Shown here: positions 18,401 to 27,517 of the stretch, piece after piece
How positions within the stretch are numbered: the first letter of the stretch is position 1
Layout: the number at the start of each line of letters is the position of its first letter
NCBI GenBank assembly: GCA_937958995.1
Contig: CALGAP010000007.1
Coordinates: 434,001-498,000, forward strand
Reading direction: 5' to 3'
Origin: an uncultured Chitinophagaceae bacterium
Lineage (GTDB): Bacteria > Bacteroidota > Bacteroidia > Chitinophagales > Chitinophagaceae
DNA: 64,000 nt
Position numbers and translations under genes: made by a program
Notes under the pieces: generated by a model
What the model was told of the DNA's origin: nothing
Seen by the model: the letters and a program-made list of their open reading frames with translations, nothing else
Databases searched by the model: none

Positions 18401-18991
18401 AAAGATCTGCTTACGCCCGAACAACTTGCCGATGCGTATATCGCGAAAGCCACGCAGCTCAACAGCTGTTATATCAGGAATGACGGCCATGGAAAATTCA
18501 CCATTAGTCCACTGCCCTGGCTGGCACAGCAAACGATCCTGAACAGCATGATCGTTGAAGACTTTGACGGCGACGGCAACCTGGATGTAGTGATCAACAC
18601 CAACGACTACAGTACCAACGTAAGTATCGGCAGGTATGATGCGTTGAACGGGTTGTTGATGTTGGGAGACGGCCACGGAAATTTCAAACCGCAATCCACT
18701 TTACAAAGTGGCATCTTCATATCGGGCAACGGAAAGGCGATGGTGAAATTGCGCAGCGCAAAAGGCGAATATTTGTTGGCCGCGTCGCAAAACCGGGGTC
18801 CATTAAAACTGTTCAGATTGAAAAAAACAGGATTATTGGCCATTGGCACCGGTCCTGCTGCCTACGAAGCATTGATTCGCACGCCGGACGGCAAAGACCA
18901 AAAGCGGGAATTGTATAGCTCGGGTTTTCTCTCCCAATCGGCGCGCTTCATCATGTATAGCGAGCACTCCCAATTTAAGCAGCACGATTGA
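15457..18991 (+). pseudogene. Large VCBS/FG-GAP repeat lipoprotein, broken by a nonsense codon and a frameshift
   Basis: Read through its two lesions, this is one gene of about 1,178 codons, matching the common Bacteroidota VCBS lipoprotein of roughly 1,100-1,200 residues. It starts with a lipoprotein signal (lipobox GIAC) and has many calcium-binding DxNxDGxxD repeats, plus an ASPIC/UnbV-like segment near 515-590 (NGLGAWVEIYYKG, YRGYLGT, LVVKWPEGK). Lesion 1 is TAA at 17542-17544 in an otherwise open frame; coding resumes at once in the same frame (EIGEIPSSNFIYQDMG), so CAA to TAA is likely. Lesion 2 is near 18361: the frame ends in TAA at 18367-18369, while family-like coding (KFKDYKSYANATMKDL) continues one frame over to the TGA at 18989-18991. 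Two independent lesions argue for real decay, though assembly error is possible. Intact relatives are thought to act in surface carbohydrate binding or processing. Confidence 0.88.
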
Positions 18992-19052
18992 ATTTGGATT
19001 ATACAAAGACAGGTTAAGTCCGTGATCCTAATCCGTTATCTCATCCATAATC

Positions 19053-19424
19053 TCAATTCAGCAAACTCATTACCGATTCGAACAACTGCGCCTTAGTAAA
19101 CGGCTTTTTCAAAAAGAGATCGGCGCCGTTTTCAAGCGCAACATCCTGGGCAGCAGCATCCACGCCTGAAATCATGATCACTTTGGTAGCAGGATGTTTT
19201 TCTTTAATACGTTTGATAAAATCGACGCCATAACCATCGGGCAGCCGGTTGTCGAGCAAAACCAGCGAAGGCTCATCTTGTAGAAGATATTCCTCAGCTT
19301 TTGCCAGGCTTTGCGCGTGGTCAACTTCCATACCTTTTTCATCGAGTAATATATTGAGCAGGAGACAGAGATCGCCTTCGTCTTCTACTATCAGAACCTT
19401 GCGGGGAGTTGTTTTGGACTTCAT
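19053..19424 (-). CDS. Stand-alone CheY-like response regulator
   Basis: A 123-residue receiver domain. Acidic pocket residues are in VLIVEDEGD, the phosphoacceptor Asp is in LVLLDNRLPDGYG, the switch residue in VIMISGVD is Ser, and the conserved Lys is in LFLKKPFTK. There is no output domain and no kinase gene adjacent, so its partner is unknown. I chose ATG at 19424 (MKSKTTPRKVLIVE) rather than the frame's start at 19484, because the extra 20 residues are not receiver-like. Confidence 0.9.
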   Translation of the reverse strand: MKSKTTPRKVLIVEDEGDLCLLLNILLDEKGMEVDHAQSLAKAEEYLLQDEPSLVLLDNRLPDGYGVDFIKRIKEKHPATKVIMISGVDAAAQDVALENGADLFLKKPFTKAQLFESVMSLLN

Positions 19425-19540
19425 ATTTGAGTTTTTGATTGCAGGAGAATCAGCTAAAAACTCGTGCCACCTGCCAATTCGCAAAAGAAACCGCCAGGGC
19501 GAATTATTGACAAGTTAATTTCAATTCATCCATTAAACCT

Positions 19541-21778
19541 TTACTTCTTTTGCAGTTCGTCGGCGGTAAATGATTTTTGTCTGCCTGCATATTTACGGCG
19601 CACTCTTTCTACATCTGAAGCTTTCACTTCTTCAGCCTTATTGCTCCAGGCATTGCGAATGAAGTTGATCAGTTGGGCGATGTCTTCATCGTTTAGTTCG
19701 TCGTTGCTGGCTATGCCCGGCATTTCATCAAGCACTTCGGGTGATTTATAATTTCTGCCGTTTACCTGTACAGGTCCCGTTAAGCCATATAATATAATGG
19801 CAGCAAGCCTGTCTTTATCACCCGTCACCCAATCCGAACGGTTAAGCGGCGGCGCCAGCGAAGTCATACCATTGCCATCAGCTCCGTGACAGGTCTGACA
19901 AATATTTTTATAAATATTCATTCCCCTCGGGTATTTTGAAGCCATGGCTTTAAGGCTCGCATCATTTTTTGATTGTTCTAATGCGGCAATCAATTTATTC
20001 AATTGACGATGAATAGTGGTAGCGGTGTCTTTTTGAAGGGCAGCGACAGTTTTCTGAAATGCATGCTCTTTATCTTGCAGATTGCTGAGCACAGCATCGG
20101 CCACAAAACGGTTGTTAGGGTAAAGGCGAACCGCATCGGTGAGAATCGCATTTGCCTTTCTCTTATCAAACTGCGCCACTTTATTGGCTATAAAGACCAC
20201 CAGTGGCGCGGCGACGCTGTCATTTTTCAACAACTCATAAGCTTCGTTGAATATCGGTTGGTTGTAATTTTCTTTCGTCATTATCTCGGGCAACATGCTC
20301 AAGGCAGCTTGTCTTACCGCCGGGTGCTGGTGCGAGAGCAAAGGTTTAAGTTGACCGGGCTTTAACGCGTTGTATTCTGCCAGCGTCCATAAGGCGAGCA
20401 GGGCAGTAACGGGTTTGTCAACTTTATCAGCATACTCCCGCAACAACGGAGAGGCTTCTTTAAAATGATCGATATATAGCTGCTGGGCTTTTTCTCTTAT
20501 CCATCCATTGGGATGATCAAACAATTTGATAAGTTCAGTTGCTTCTTTGGGAAATACAAACGGCTTTACCTTCTTCCCTTTCGGCACCACGCGATAAATG
20601 CGTCCGCAGGACAGCGGATGGGTAAGCTCCCGCTGGCGAATCTCACCTTTCAGGTAATCGGTGAGATATGTCTTATGCTGGATAATGCCCCGGTACATAT
20701 CCACGAAGTACAATGCGCCATCAGGGCCATTGAAGCAATTAACCGGGCGGAAGCGCTCGTCATCACTCGCCAGAAATTCTTTGTCTTGGTATGCCTGTCG
20801 CCCGCTGGCTGGAAAATTCTCCAGGTCAAGGATATTTCTCTTAATCAAATTGGCTGCTGGTTCGGGAACGAAGGCATTATTGTAATATTCCTCACTAAAC
20901 AAATCCCCACGATAAACCAGGGGGCCGCAGGCAGCTGTGAAATTCACCAGTCTTCCCGTACTGTCCAAAATACCTTCCATATACCCCCTGTTTACGCCGG
21001 TGGTAGGATGAATGGGATATACGCGATTATCGGCAACAATCTTTTCGTTAAAACCCGCCACCCTTGTCAAATTATCATTGGTAAAACCAAGAGAAGGAAA
21101 GAAATAATCGCCGAGCACGTTGGCGGAATTGTGATTATAATACAATCTTCCATAATCATCATTCGAAATGCCCCATTGCCCGCGAAAATGCGTTTTTACC
21201 TTTAGCCAAACACTGTCTTTTTTCTTATATCGAAACGATGATTTGGCGTTGTAGATCCAGTTGTCAATATTGCGGAGCAGTCCATTGGGTTGATGCTCCA
21301 CATTACCGCCTTCGGCATACTTATCATCTACCAGTATCTTTCTCCCCGCAGTATCGCCGTTTCTTTCCACAAACCAGAGATAGGGAGGTTCGGCTACCAA
21401 CACACCATTTTCTATTAAGCAAATTGCCCTTGGTAGTATCAGCGAGTCGAGAAAAACCTTGCGTGTATCGGCGCGACCATCCTGGTCGGTATCTTCCAAT
21501 ATCACGATCTTGCCAGTCCTCATGTCTTCACCGCTGCCCAATGTGTCGGGCATATAACCCTGCATTTCGACTACCCATATACGTGAAAACTCATCGAATG
21601 TCATCGCAACAGGCGCCACCACCAGGGGTTCGGCGGCCACCAGTTCTACGCTGAAACCATCTTCTACCTGCATGTGTTTGAGAGACTCTTCGGGCGAGAG
21701 CACGGATGATTCGGGACTACTTTTACAGGCACAAAACCACAGCGTTATCAAGAATGGCACAAGAATATTTTTCCTCAT
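19541..21778 (-). CDS. PVC-type dehydrogenase-like lipoprotein with C-terminal cytochrome c domain
   Basis: A 745-residue exported lipoprotein (signal ending FCAC, Cys18). The N-terminal half is the membrane-bound dehydrogenase-like propeller family first described from Planctomycetes and Verrucomicrobia (PVC_bnd type): EDGFSVELVAAEPLVVAPVAM, FDEFSRIWVVEMQGY, ILEDTDQDGRADTRKVF, then GPDGALYFVDMYRGIIQH near 375. A HEAT-like helical middle (about 420-600) leads to a single-heme cytochrome c domain with CQTCH near 626-630 and a likely axial Met in DEMPGI near 688. These proteins are thought to move electrons from sugar oxidation to the respiratory chain, but substrates are unproven. It shares strand with the downstream-reading VCBS gene but is separated from it by 121 bases. 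Confidence 0.9.
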   Translation of the reverse strand: MRKNILVPFLITLWFCACKSSPESSVLSPEESLKHMQVEDGFSVELVAAEPLVVAPVAMTFDEFSRIWVVEMQGYMPDTLGSGEDMRTGKIVILEDTDQDGRADTRKVFLDSLILPRAICLIENGVLVAEPPYLWFVERNGDTAGRKILVDDKYAEGGNVEHQPNGLLRNIDNWIYNAKSSFRYKKKDSVWLKVKTHFRGQWGISNDDYGRLYYNHNSANVLGDYFFPSLGFTNDNLTRVAGFNEKIVADNRVYPIHPTTGVNRGYMEGILDSTGRLVNFTAACGPLVYRGDLFSEEYYNNAFVPEPAANLIKRNILDLENFPASGRQAYQDKEFLASDDERFRPVNCFNGPDGALYFVDMYRGIIQHKTYLTDYLKGEIRQRELTHPLSCGRIYRVVPKGKKVKPFVFPKEATELIKLFDHPNGWIREKAQQLYIDHFKEASPLLREYADKVDKPVTALLALWTLAEYNALKPGQLKPLLSHQHPAVRQAALSMLPEIMTKENYNQPIFNEAYELLKNDSVAAPLVVFIANKVAQFDKRKANAILTDAVRLYPNNRFVADAVLSNLQDKEHAFQKTVAALQKDTATTIHRQLNKLIAALEQSKNDASLKAMASKYPRGMNIYKNICQTCHGADGNGMTSLAPPLNRSDWVTGDKDRLAAIILYGLTGPVQVNGRNYKSPEVLDEMPGIASNDELNDEDIAQLINFIRNAWSNKAEEVKASDVERVRRKYAGRQKSFTADELQKK

Positions 21779-21899
21779 CTGGCTGGTCGTTGAATAGGCT
21801 TCGCAATATAGATCACTAAATGTATAAATTTAATGTCATTCAGCCTTCCTGTACCTGCATGCCCGTCCTGTAGGTGGCCCACCTTCCACCTGGCCGTCC

Positions 21900-23078
21900 C
21901 TATTGAGTAAGGAGAACAGACACATTATTGGCTTCTGAATTGCTCGTCACCACATCCGGCCTGCCATCGCCATTTACGTCGCATACCGCAAAACGCCAGT
22001 TACTCCTTCCCGTTAGAAATGGTGATCCTTGCGCAGCAGTGAAACCTCCCCTGCCATTGCCCAGCATTACGCGCACACCGGTATTGGCGGCGGCCAGCAC
22101 ATCGGGGTTGCCATCCTGGTTGAGGTCGGCTAGAGCAATGGCCCAGGCGCTGCTGCCGAGATTGAAGGGAGATTGTTCAACCTCCGAAAACTGACCATCC
22201 TTATTTCCTGTGAGCACAGTCAGTTCATTACGCTCGGCGTGCGTCATCACCAGGTCGGGAAGCTGATCATGGTTGATATCGCCGATACTCACGTACCAGG
22301 GACTGGCCGTGCGAAGCGGAACATCGCGGCGTTGAAAACTGCCTTTGCCATCGCCGATCAAAAGCGTGAGCGATTTGAAAGACCGGTTGCTGGAGGTGGA
22401 GGCTATATCAAGGTGCCCATCATTGTTTACATCGCCGATGGTAAGCGGATATGGAGAAGGCCCCACGGCATATGGCGAACCAGGTGCCGGGGCAAACTGC
22501 AACCTGCCCTGGTTAAGCATCACGCTCACATCCTGGTCGTTGCTGTTGGCGGTGACTATATCCAGCAATCCGTCGCCGTTCATATCTCCCAGCCCGAGGC
22601 CATGGGTATGTGGCTGGTTGCCCGAATGCATGATGACCGAGTCGGGAGAACCAGAAAAATTGCCCTTGCCGTCGCCGTGATATATCAGCACGGTGTAGGT
22701 ATCGTGACTGCCTACCACCAGGTCGGGATGACCATCTTTGTCCACATCGCCCAGCACGATTTCGTGCGGGGGATATGGCAGCGTAAGCGGCGCGCCCCAA
22801 CCAGTAAACTGTCCATCGCCGCGACCTCTGAAAAAAGTAATCAGGCGATTAGCCGCACAAGCCACCACCAGGTCGGTTTTTCCATCATGGTCCAGGTCGC
22901 CGGCTACCACATTTCCCGGACCGCAGCTCACACTAATGGGTGAACCCGGCGCCGACACTAACAAAGACTTTCCGTTGGTCTGTGCGCGGCAGTTGGTGAG
23001 AGCGGTCAATACGAAAATAACCAGGAGGGAGGGCCAGCATTTTCCGGCATGTATAACAAAATTTCTTGACGCATGCAT
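21900..23078 (-). CDS. Secreted seven-repeat FG-GAP/VCBS beta-propeller protein
   Basis: A 392-residue protein with an N-terminal export signal (hydrophobic LLVIFVLTAL, then TNCRAQ; the cysteine context is a poor lipobox). Seven FG-GAP calcium-binding loops can be counted, such as GDLDHDGKTDLV, GDVDKDGHPDLV and CDVNGDGRPDVV, which fits one closed seven-bladed propeller. The fifth loop (GDINHDQLPDLV) has lost its glycine. No catalytic domain is attached, so a binding role at the surface or in the periplasm is likely. The gene is divergent from the larger PVC cytochrome gene, with 126 bases between starts. Confidence 0.85.
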   Translation of the reverse strand: MHASRNFVIHAGKCWPSLLVIFVLTALTNCRAQTNGKSLLVSAPGSPISVSCGPGNVVAGDLDHDGKTDLVVACAANRLITFFRGRGDGQFTGWGAPLTLPYPPHEIVLGDVDKDGHPDLVVGSHDTYTVLIYHGDGKGNFSGSPDSVIMHSGNQPHTHGLGLGDMNGDGLLDIVTANSNDQDVSVMLNQGRLQFAPAPGSPYAVGPSPYPLTIGDVNNDGHLDIASTSSNRSFKSLTLLIGDGKGSFQRRDVPLRTASPWYVSIGDINHDQLPDLVMTHAERNELTVLTGNKDGQFSEVEQSPFNLGSSAWAIALADLNQDGNPDVLAAANTGVRVMLGNGRGGFTAAQGSPFLTGRSNWRFAVCDVNGDGRPDVVTSNSEANNVSVLLTQ

Positions 23079-23131
23079 AAGTTTCGGTATTTGTTGCCCG
23101 CAATAGAAATAAAACCCGGAAATTACAGGGA

Positions 23132-23139
23132 TAAATTTG
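23132..23139 (+). promoter_or_regulatory. Candidate -7 promoter element for the PVC cytochrome gene
   Basis: TAAATTTG matches TAnnTTTG fully, 65 bases before the chosen ATG at 23205. It lies inside the in-frame extension upstream of that ATG, which supports the downstream start. No standard -33 element is evident. Confidence 0.45.
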
Positions 23140-23204
23140 ACGAATCGGGGGACATGCGTGACGAAATGCTTCGCATTTTTAATAATTTCAAAAAAACTGT
23201 CAAC

Positions 23205-26200
23205 ATGAGATTATCCAGGGCGATACTGGTTCCCACCCTGTTTATTGCATCGATTGCTTGTAAAAACTCCGGCCAGGAAAAAGATAGGCGTGAATTCTCG
23301 GGCGACAAATTCTCCGTTCATATCCGCACCACCGAAGCGCGCACGCCCGAAGAAGAATTGTTAGGGTTCAAATTGCCCGAAGGTTTTGAAATCACCTGTT
23401 TCGCTTCCGAACCCGACATTGGTAAACCCATCAATCTTGCCTTCGATGCGAAGGGACGCCTTTGGGTGACGCAATCATACGAATACCCTTTTCCCGCAGC
23501 ACCCGGCAAGGGGAGAGATAAACTCACCATACTGGAAGACACTGACAACGATGGCAAGGCCGATAAGTTCACCGTATTTTCCGACACACTCAATATTCCC
23601 ATCGGCATTTTGCCAATGAATGATGGTCCCGTAGTGTATAGCATCCCCAACGTGTATAAGTTTTATGATAACAATGGCGATGATAAACCCGATGGACAGA
23701 AAATCCTGGTAGGGCCATTCAAGACACACGATACGCACGGCATGATCAACAACCTGCTGCGCGGTTTTGATGGATGGATTCATTCCTGTCATGGTTACAG
23801 CAACCGCGATACCGTGGCCGGTGCCGATGGCGACAGCATCTCGATGATCAGCGGCAACACATTCCGTATTCGTCCCGATGGCAGTCGCGTGGAAAAAACT
23901 ACCGACGGACGTATCAATCCGTTTGGACTGGTGTATGACGAACGCGGCTACCTCTACTCTACCGACTGTCATACCTCACCATTATATCAATTGATCCGCA
24001 ATGCCGATTACACGCAATGGGGTAAGGAAGAAGGAATGGGTTTTGCGCCCGACATGACCCCGCTTTCTGATGAGGCCACCGCGCTGGCGGGCATCGCATA
24101 CTATGCTGACAAGCTCTGGCCCGAAAGTTTTCGCGGCAATTTTTTTGTCGGCGATGTGGTGCGCTGCCGTGTGTATCGTTATTCTGCGGCTTTTGAAGGC
24201 GCCTCTCCCATTGGTAAACGCGAGGAAGATTTTATGCTGAGCGACGATCCCTGGTTCAGACCTGTGGACGTAAAGATGGGTCCCGATGGCGCTTTGTACA
24301 TCGCCGATTTTTACAACAGCATTATCGGTCATTATGAAGTGCCGCTCGACCACCCCAAACGCGATAAAGCGCGCGGCAGGATCTGGCGAATCACTTATAA
24401 GGGAAAAAGCAATGAAAGAAAAGACTGGACAAAAGCATCGGTGGAAGAACTGGTAAAGGCTTTGGACAATGATAATATGTTCATCCGCATGACCGCCGCC
24501 GATCAGTTGGCAGACAGAATTGGTGGCGAAGCCGTGCAGCCGGTGGCTGCAGTGTTGGGTGAAAAAAATGTCAGCACCCGAAAATACGCGCATGCCCTTT
24601 GGGTACTCTATCGCCTGGGTGCTTTGCAGGTGGTGATGTTGCAATCTGCCGCTACGCACAGCGATCCTGTGATCAGGCTGCATGCTTTGCATATACTTGC
24701 TGAACTGAAAGGTCCCAAAGTGTTTTGGGCGACAATAGTAGACGCCCTGGAAGATAAAGACCCGCAGGTACAACGCGCTGCCATTGAATTGCTGCCCGAC
24801 TATCCCACCATGGAATCGTTGCAACTGGCACTGAAAATGCGCAAGCAGGCGCCTGCATCAGACGAACACATGGTGTATGTAACAAGACTTGCGATGCGCA
24901 ACCTGCTACGGTCTGCATCGGTGATGAAACAGGCAGCTACCACCGCGTGGAGCGAGCAGGATGCCAATTATATCGCAGACGTATTAATGGGCGTGCCTTC
25001 GCAGGATGCGGGCTCCTTCTTGTTCAAATACGTGAGCCAGTACAAGCCTGCTGAAAAGCGCGCGCCCGCTATCTTTCAACATATCGCCCGATTTGCTCCG
25101 GTTGCTGATCTCGATGCGGCTGTCCGGATTGCAATCAACTATCAATGGCCCGATTCGCTGAGTATTCCCTTATACCAGGCAGTGCAATCGGGATTGACAC
25201 AGCGCGGAGGAAAAGAAACGGCGCTGTTGGCAAACTGGGGCCGCAGTCTTGCCGGGAATGTATTGCAATCTTATTCTTTCTCAAAAGAAAATCGCCCGTC
25301 CATACTTCAGATGCAAACCTTTGCTGCAGATATGGCGGGCAAGTATAAAATGAATAATCTCGCGCCTCAACTCGAGGCTATGGTGCAAAGCGCTGCGGCC
25401 AGCGATATCCGCAGCGGCAATGACATCAATCACGACCTGGTGATTCTGAAAGCTGCCGCGCTGCGCGCACTGATGAAGATGGATACGAGGAAGGGATCAT
25501 CTGTTGCACAACTGCTGTTGGGAAATGACCAGACCGATGTGCATTTCAGGAACGAGATCAGCCGCGTGATCGGTGAATTCCCCGGCACGGTGGCCAACAA
25601 TATTCTTGCAGGCGCTATCAAAAACGCGCCGCCAGACTTGCAGACCAATATGGCCGTAACGCTGGCAGCCAGCGCAGAAGGAAAGAATATACTATTTCAA
25701 TCGGTAAAAAACAACGAGATATACCCGCGCGTACTGCTGGAGCCACGCGTGCGCGAACGCATTTTCATTAATATTACCCCGGCACAGAAAAAACAATTTG
25801 AAGAGCTCACTAAGAATGTAAGCCCCATCGATTCGGAAAGACAAGTATTGATAGATGAGCGCCTGCAAAATTTTCAACTCGCTATGAATAGCGGGCGCAA
25901 GCCCCCGGTTGATTCGGGACAGATCGTATTTGTACAGAAATGCTCTCCCTGCCATAGCATCAATGGCGCGGGAGGGGATATTGGGCCCAACCTGGACGGT
26001 GTAAGCCAATGGGGTGCAAAGGCATTGACAGAAAAAATAATTGACCCCAACCGTAACGTCACCGAAGACTTCAGAATGTACACCATCCGGCTGAAAGATG
26101 GCAAAGTGACCAGTGGATTGTTCCGCCGCGAAGAAGGCGCCACCGTGGTTTTTGCCGATATCTCAGGAAAAGAATTTCCCATCGCCAAACAGGATATAGC

Positions 26201-26315
26201 CGAACAAACACCTTCGAAACTGACCCTGATGCCTGATAATTTCGGGCAGACATTATCGCAGCAGGAATTCAATTCGTTGGTGCACTTTTTACTCAATTCA
26301 AAAAATGAAAAGTAA
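23205..26315 (+). CDS. PVC-type dehydrogenase-like lipoprotein with HEAT repeats and PVC heme-binding domain
   Basis: A 1,036-residue exported lipoprotein (lipobox ASIAC). The N-terminal propeller (about 45-420) is of the PVC_bnd type: FKLPEGFEITCFASEPDIGKP, FDAKGRLWVTQSYEYP, ILEDTDNDGKADKFTVF, and GPDGALYIADFYNSIIGHYE. A long helical region with HEAT-like repeats (about 430-840) follows. The C-terminus is a PVC-type heme domain with CSPCH near 912-916, GGDIGPNLDGV, an IIDPNR segment and the typical closing LTLMPDNFGQTLS. The likely task is electron transfer tied to sugar or glycoside oxidation outside the inner membrane. ATG at 23205 gives a normal lipoprotein signal; the upstream start at 23073 overlaps the divergent gene. 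Its stop shares a base with the next start (TAATG), so the pair is coupled. Confidence 0.92.
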   Translation: MRLSRAILVPTLFIASIACKNSGQEKDRREFSGDKFSVHIRTTEARTPEEELLGFKLPEGFEITCFASEPDIGKPINLAFDAKGRLWVTQSYEYPFPAAPGKGRDKLTILEDTDNDGKADKFTVFSDTLNIPIGILPMNDGPVVYSIPNVYKFYDNNGDDKPDGQKILVGPFKTHDTHGMINNLLRGFDGWIHSCHGYSNRDTVAGADGDSISMISGNTFRIRPDGSRVEKTTDGRINPFGLVYDERGYLYSTDCHTSPLYQLIRNADYTQWGKEEGMGFAPDMTPLSDEATALAGIAYYADKLWPESFRGNFFVGDVVRCRVYRYSAAFEGASPIGKREEDFMLSDDPWFRPVDVKMGPDGALYIADFYNSIIGHYEVPLDHPKRDKARGRIWRITYKGKSNERKDWTKASVEELVKALDNDNMFIRMTAADQLADRIGGEAVQPVAAVLGEKNVSTRKYAHALWVLYRLGALQVVMLQSAATHSDPVIRLHALHILAELKGPKVFWATIVDALEDKDPQVQRAAIELLPDYPTMESLQLALKMRKQAPASDEHMVYVTRLAMRNLLRSASVMKQAATTAWSEQDANYIADVLMGVPSQDAGSFLFKYVSQYKPAEKRAPAIFQHIARFAPVADLDAAVRIAINYQWPDSLSIPLYQAVQSGLTQRGGKETALLANWGRSLAGNVLQSYSFSKENRPSILQMQTFAADMAGKYKMNNLAPQLEAMVQSAAASDIRSGNDINHDLVILKAAALRALMKMDTRKGSSVAQLLLGNDQTDVHFRNEISRVIGEFPGTVANNILAGAIKNAPPDLQTNMAVTLAASAEGKNILFQSVKNNEIYPRVLLEPRVRERIFINITPAQKKQFEELTKNVSPIDSERQVLIDERLQNFQLAMNSGRKPPVDSGQIVFVQKCSPCHSINGAGGDIGPNLDGVSQWGAKALTEKIIDPNRNVTEDFRMYTIRLKDGKVTSGLFRREEGATVVFADISGKEFPIAKQDIAEQTPSKLTLMPDNFGQTLSQQEFNSLVHFLLNSKNEK

Positions 26316-27514
26316 TGAGAACAATCTGGATGAGCGTCTTTGTTGTTTGTTGTTTTAGCCAGGCAGCAATGGCGCAGCAAAAAGAACAATGGTTCAGGAA
26401 ACACGTCATCACCACCGATTTTATTTCTGAAGGCGTAGCCGTAGGCGATGTAAACAAAGATGGTAAGCTGGATATACTGGCTGGTCCTGCCTGGTTTGAA
26501 GCTCCCACCTGGAAGCGGCATGATATTGATACGTTCAGAACTTATCCCCCCAAAACCACTTACAGCCGCTCATTTCTGAATCACTGCATGGACGTGAACC
26601 AGGACGGCTGGCCCGACCTGATAGTAATGGATTTCCCCGGTCTTAGCGCCGACTGGTATGAAAATCCAGGCACCAAAGGAGGCTATTGGAAAAAACATCG
26701 CCTATATGATAACGTTGGTAACGAAAGCCCGCTGTTTGTTGACGTGGATGGCGATGGGCAGGACGATATCATTTGCGGTGATTCAAAAACCAATGAGCTC
26801 ATCTGGCTGCAGGCGCCATCAAAAGGCAGCACTACGTGGAAAAGATATGCCATCAGCGAAGCCAATGTACCACACGTGAATGTAAATGGTCATGGTCTTG
26901 GCTACGGTGATATCAACGGCGATGGCCGCAAAGACGTGATTGTAAGATCCGGATGGTGGGAAGGTCCTGCAGATGTAAAACAAGAGCGCTGGAAATTTCA
27001 TTATGCCGATATTGGTGAAGACTGCTCGCAGATGTGGGTGCTGGACGTAAACAACGATGGTCTTGCCGACGTGATCAGCGCCTCAGCGCACCGCTTTGGT
27101 ATATGGTGGCATCAACAATTTAGAAGAGAAGATGGCGAACCACAGTTTGGCCACCGCCTCATCAGTTATATTACTTCGCAAACGCACAGCACCGCTCTGG
27201 CCGACCTGGATGGAGATGGGGATCCCGACCTGATAACCGGCAAAAGATACTTTGCGCATACCGAACGCTTAAATCCCAGCAATCGCTCTACCATCGACCC
27301 CGGCTCTTATGATCCGCCACTGATTTTGTGGTATGAAAATGCCGGCGGTAAAAGTCCCTTCTGGATCGAGCACGTGATTGATGATGACTCGGGCATTGGT
27401 CTTAATACTGAAGTACGCGATATGAATGGTGATGGCAGACCCGACATTGTTGTCGCTAATAAAAAAGGCGTTTTCTGGTTCGAGAACCTGATAACACCTG
27501 CTAAGGGAAAATAG
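26315..27514 (+). CDS. Secreted seven-repeat FG-GAP/VCBS protein coupled to the PVC cytochrome
   Basis: A 399-residue protein with a cleavable signal peptide (ending QAAMAQQ). Seven FG-GAP loops are visible, including GDVNKDGKLDIL, VDVDGDGQDDII, GDINGDGRKDVI and RDMNGDGRPDIV, again the number for one complete propeller. Recurrent LAGPAWFEAP, DWYENPG and ILWYENAGG segments resemble the aromatic-rich 'W-Y-E-N' subfamily found in Planctomycetes and Bacteroidota sugar loci. Its ATG overlaps the stop of the PVC cytochrome gene by one base, which implies coupled translation and perhaps a shared complex. It ends three bases from the stop of the convergent ThuA gene. Confidence 0.88.
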   Translation: MRTIWMSVFVVCCFSQAAMAQQKEQWFRKHVITTDFISEGVAVGDVNKDGKLDILAGPAWFEAPTWKRHDIDTFRTYPPKTTYSRSFLNHCMDVNQDGWPDLIVMDFPGLSADWYENPGTKGGYWKKHRLYDNVGNESPLFVDVDGDGQDDIICGDSKTNELIWLQAPSKGSTTWKRYAISEANVPHVNVNGHGLGYGDINGDGRKDVIVRSGWWEGPADVKQERWKFHYADIGEDCSQMWVLDVNNDGLADVISASAHRFGIWWHQQFRREDGEPQFGHRLISYITSQTHSTALADLDGDGDPDLITGKRYFAHTERLNPSNRSTIDPGSYDPPLILWYENAGGKSPFWIEHVIDDDSGIGLNTEVRDMNGDGRPDIVVANKKGVFWFENLITPAKGK

Positions 27515-27517
27515 AAT

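Noticed and set aside
22173..22943. 256-codon plus-strand frame opposite the seven-repeat FG-GAP gene
   Set aside because: The minus-strand frame has regular calcium-binding repeats; the antisense frame only mirrors them.
23982..24824. 280-codon minus-strand frame inside the PVC cytochrome gene
   Set aside because: Shadow of a clearly coding frame; no start context or family match.
15600..27500. Repeated DxDxDGxxD-coding units as a CRISPR-like or tandem DNA repeat
   Set aside because: The repeats are degenerate at DNA level and conserved as protein loops, so they are FG-GAP blades.
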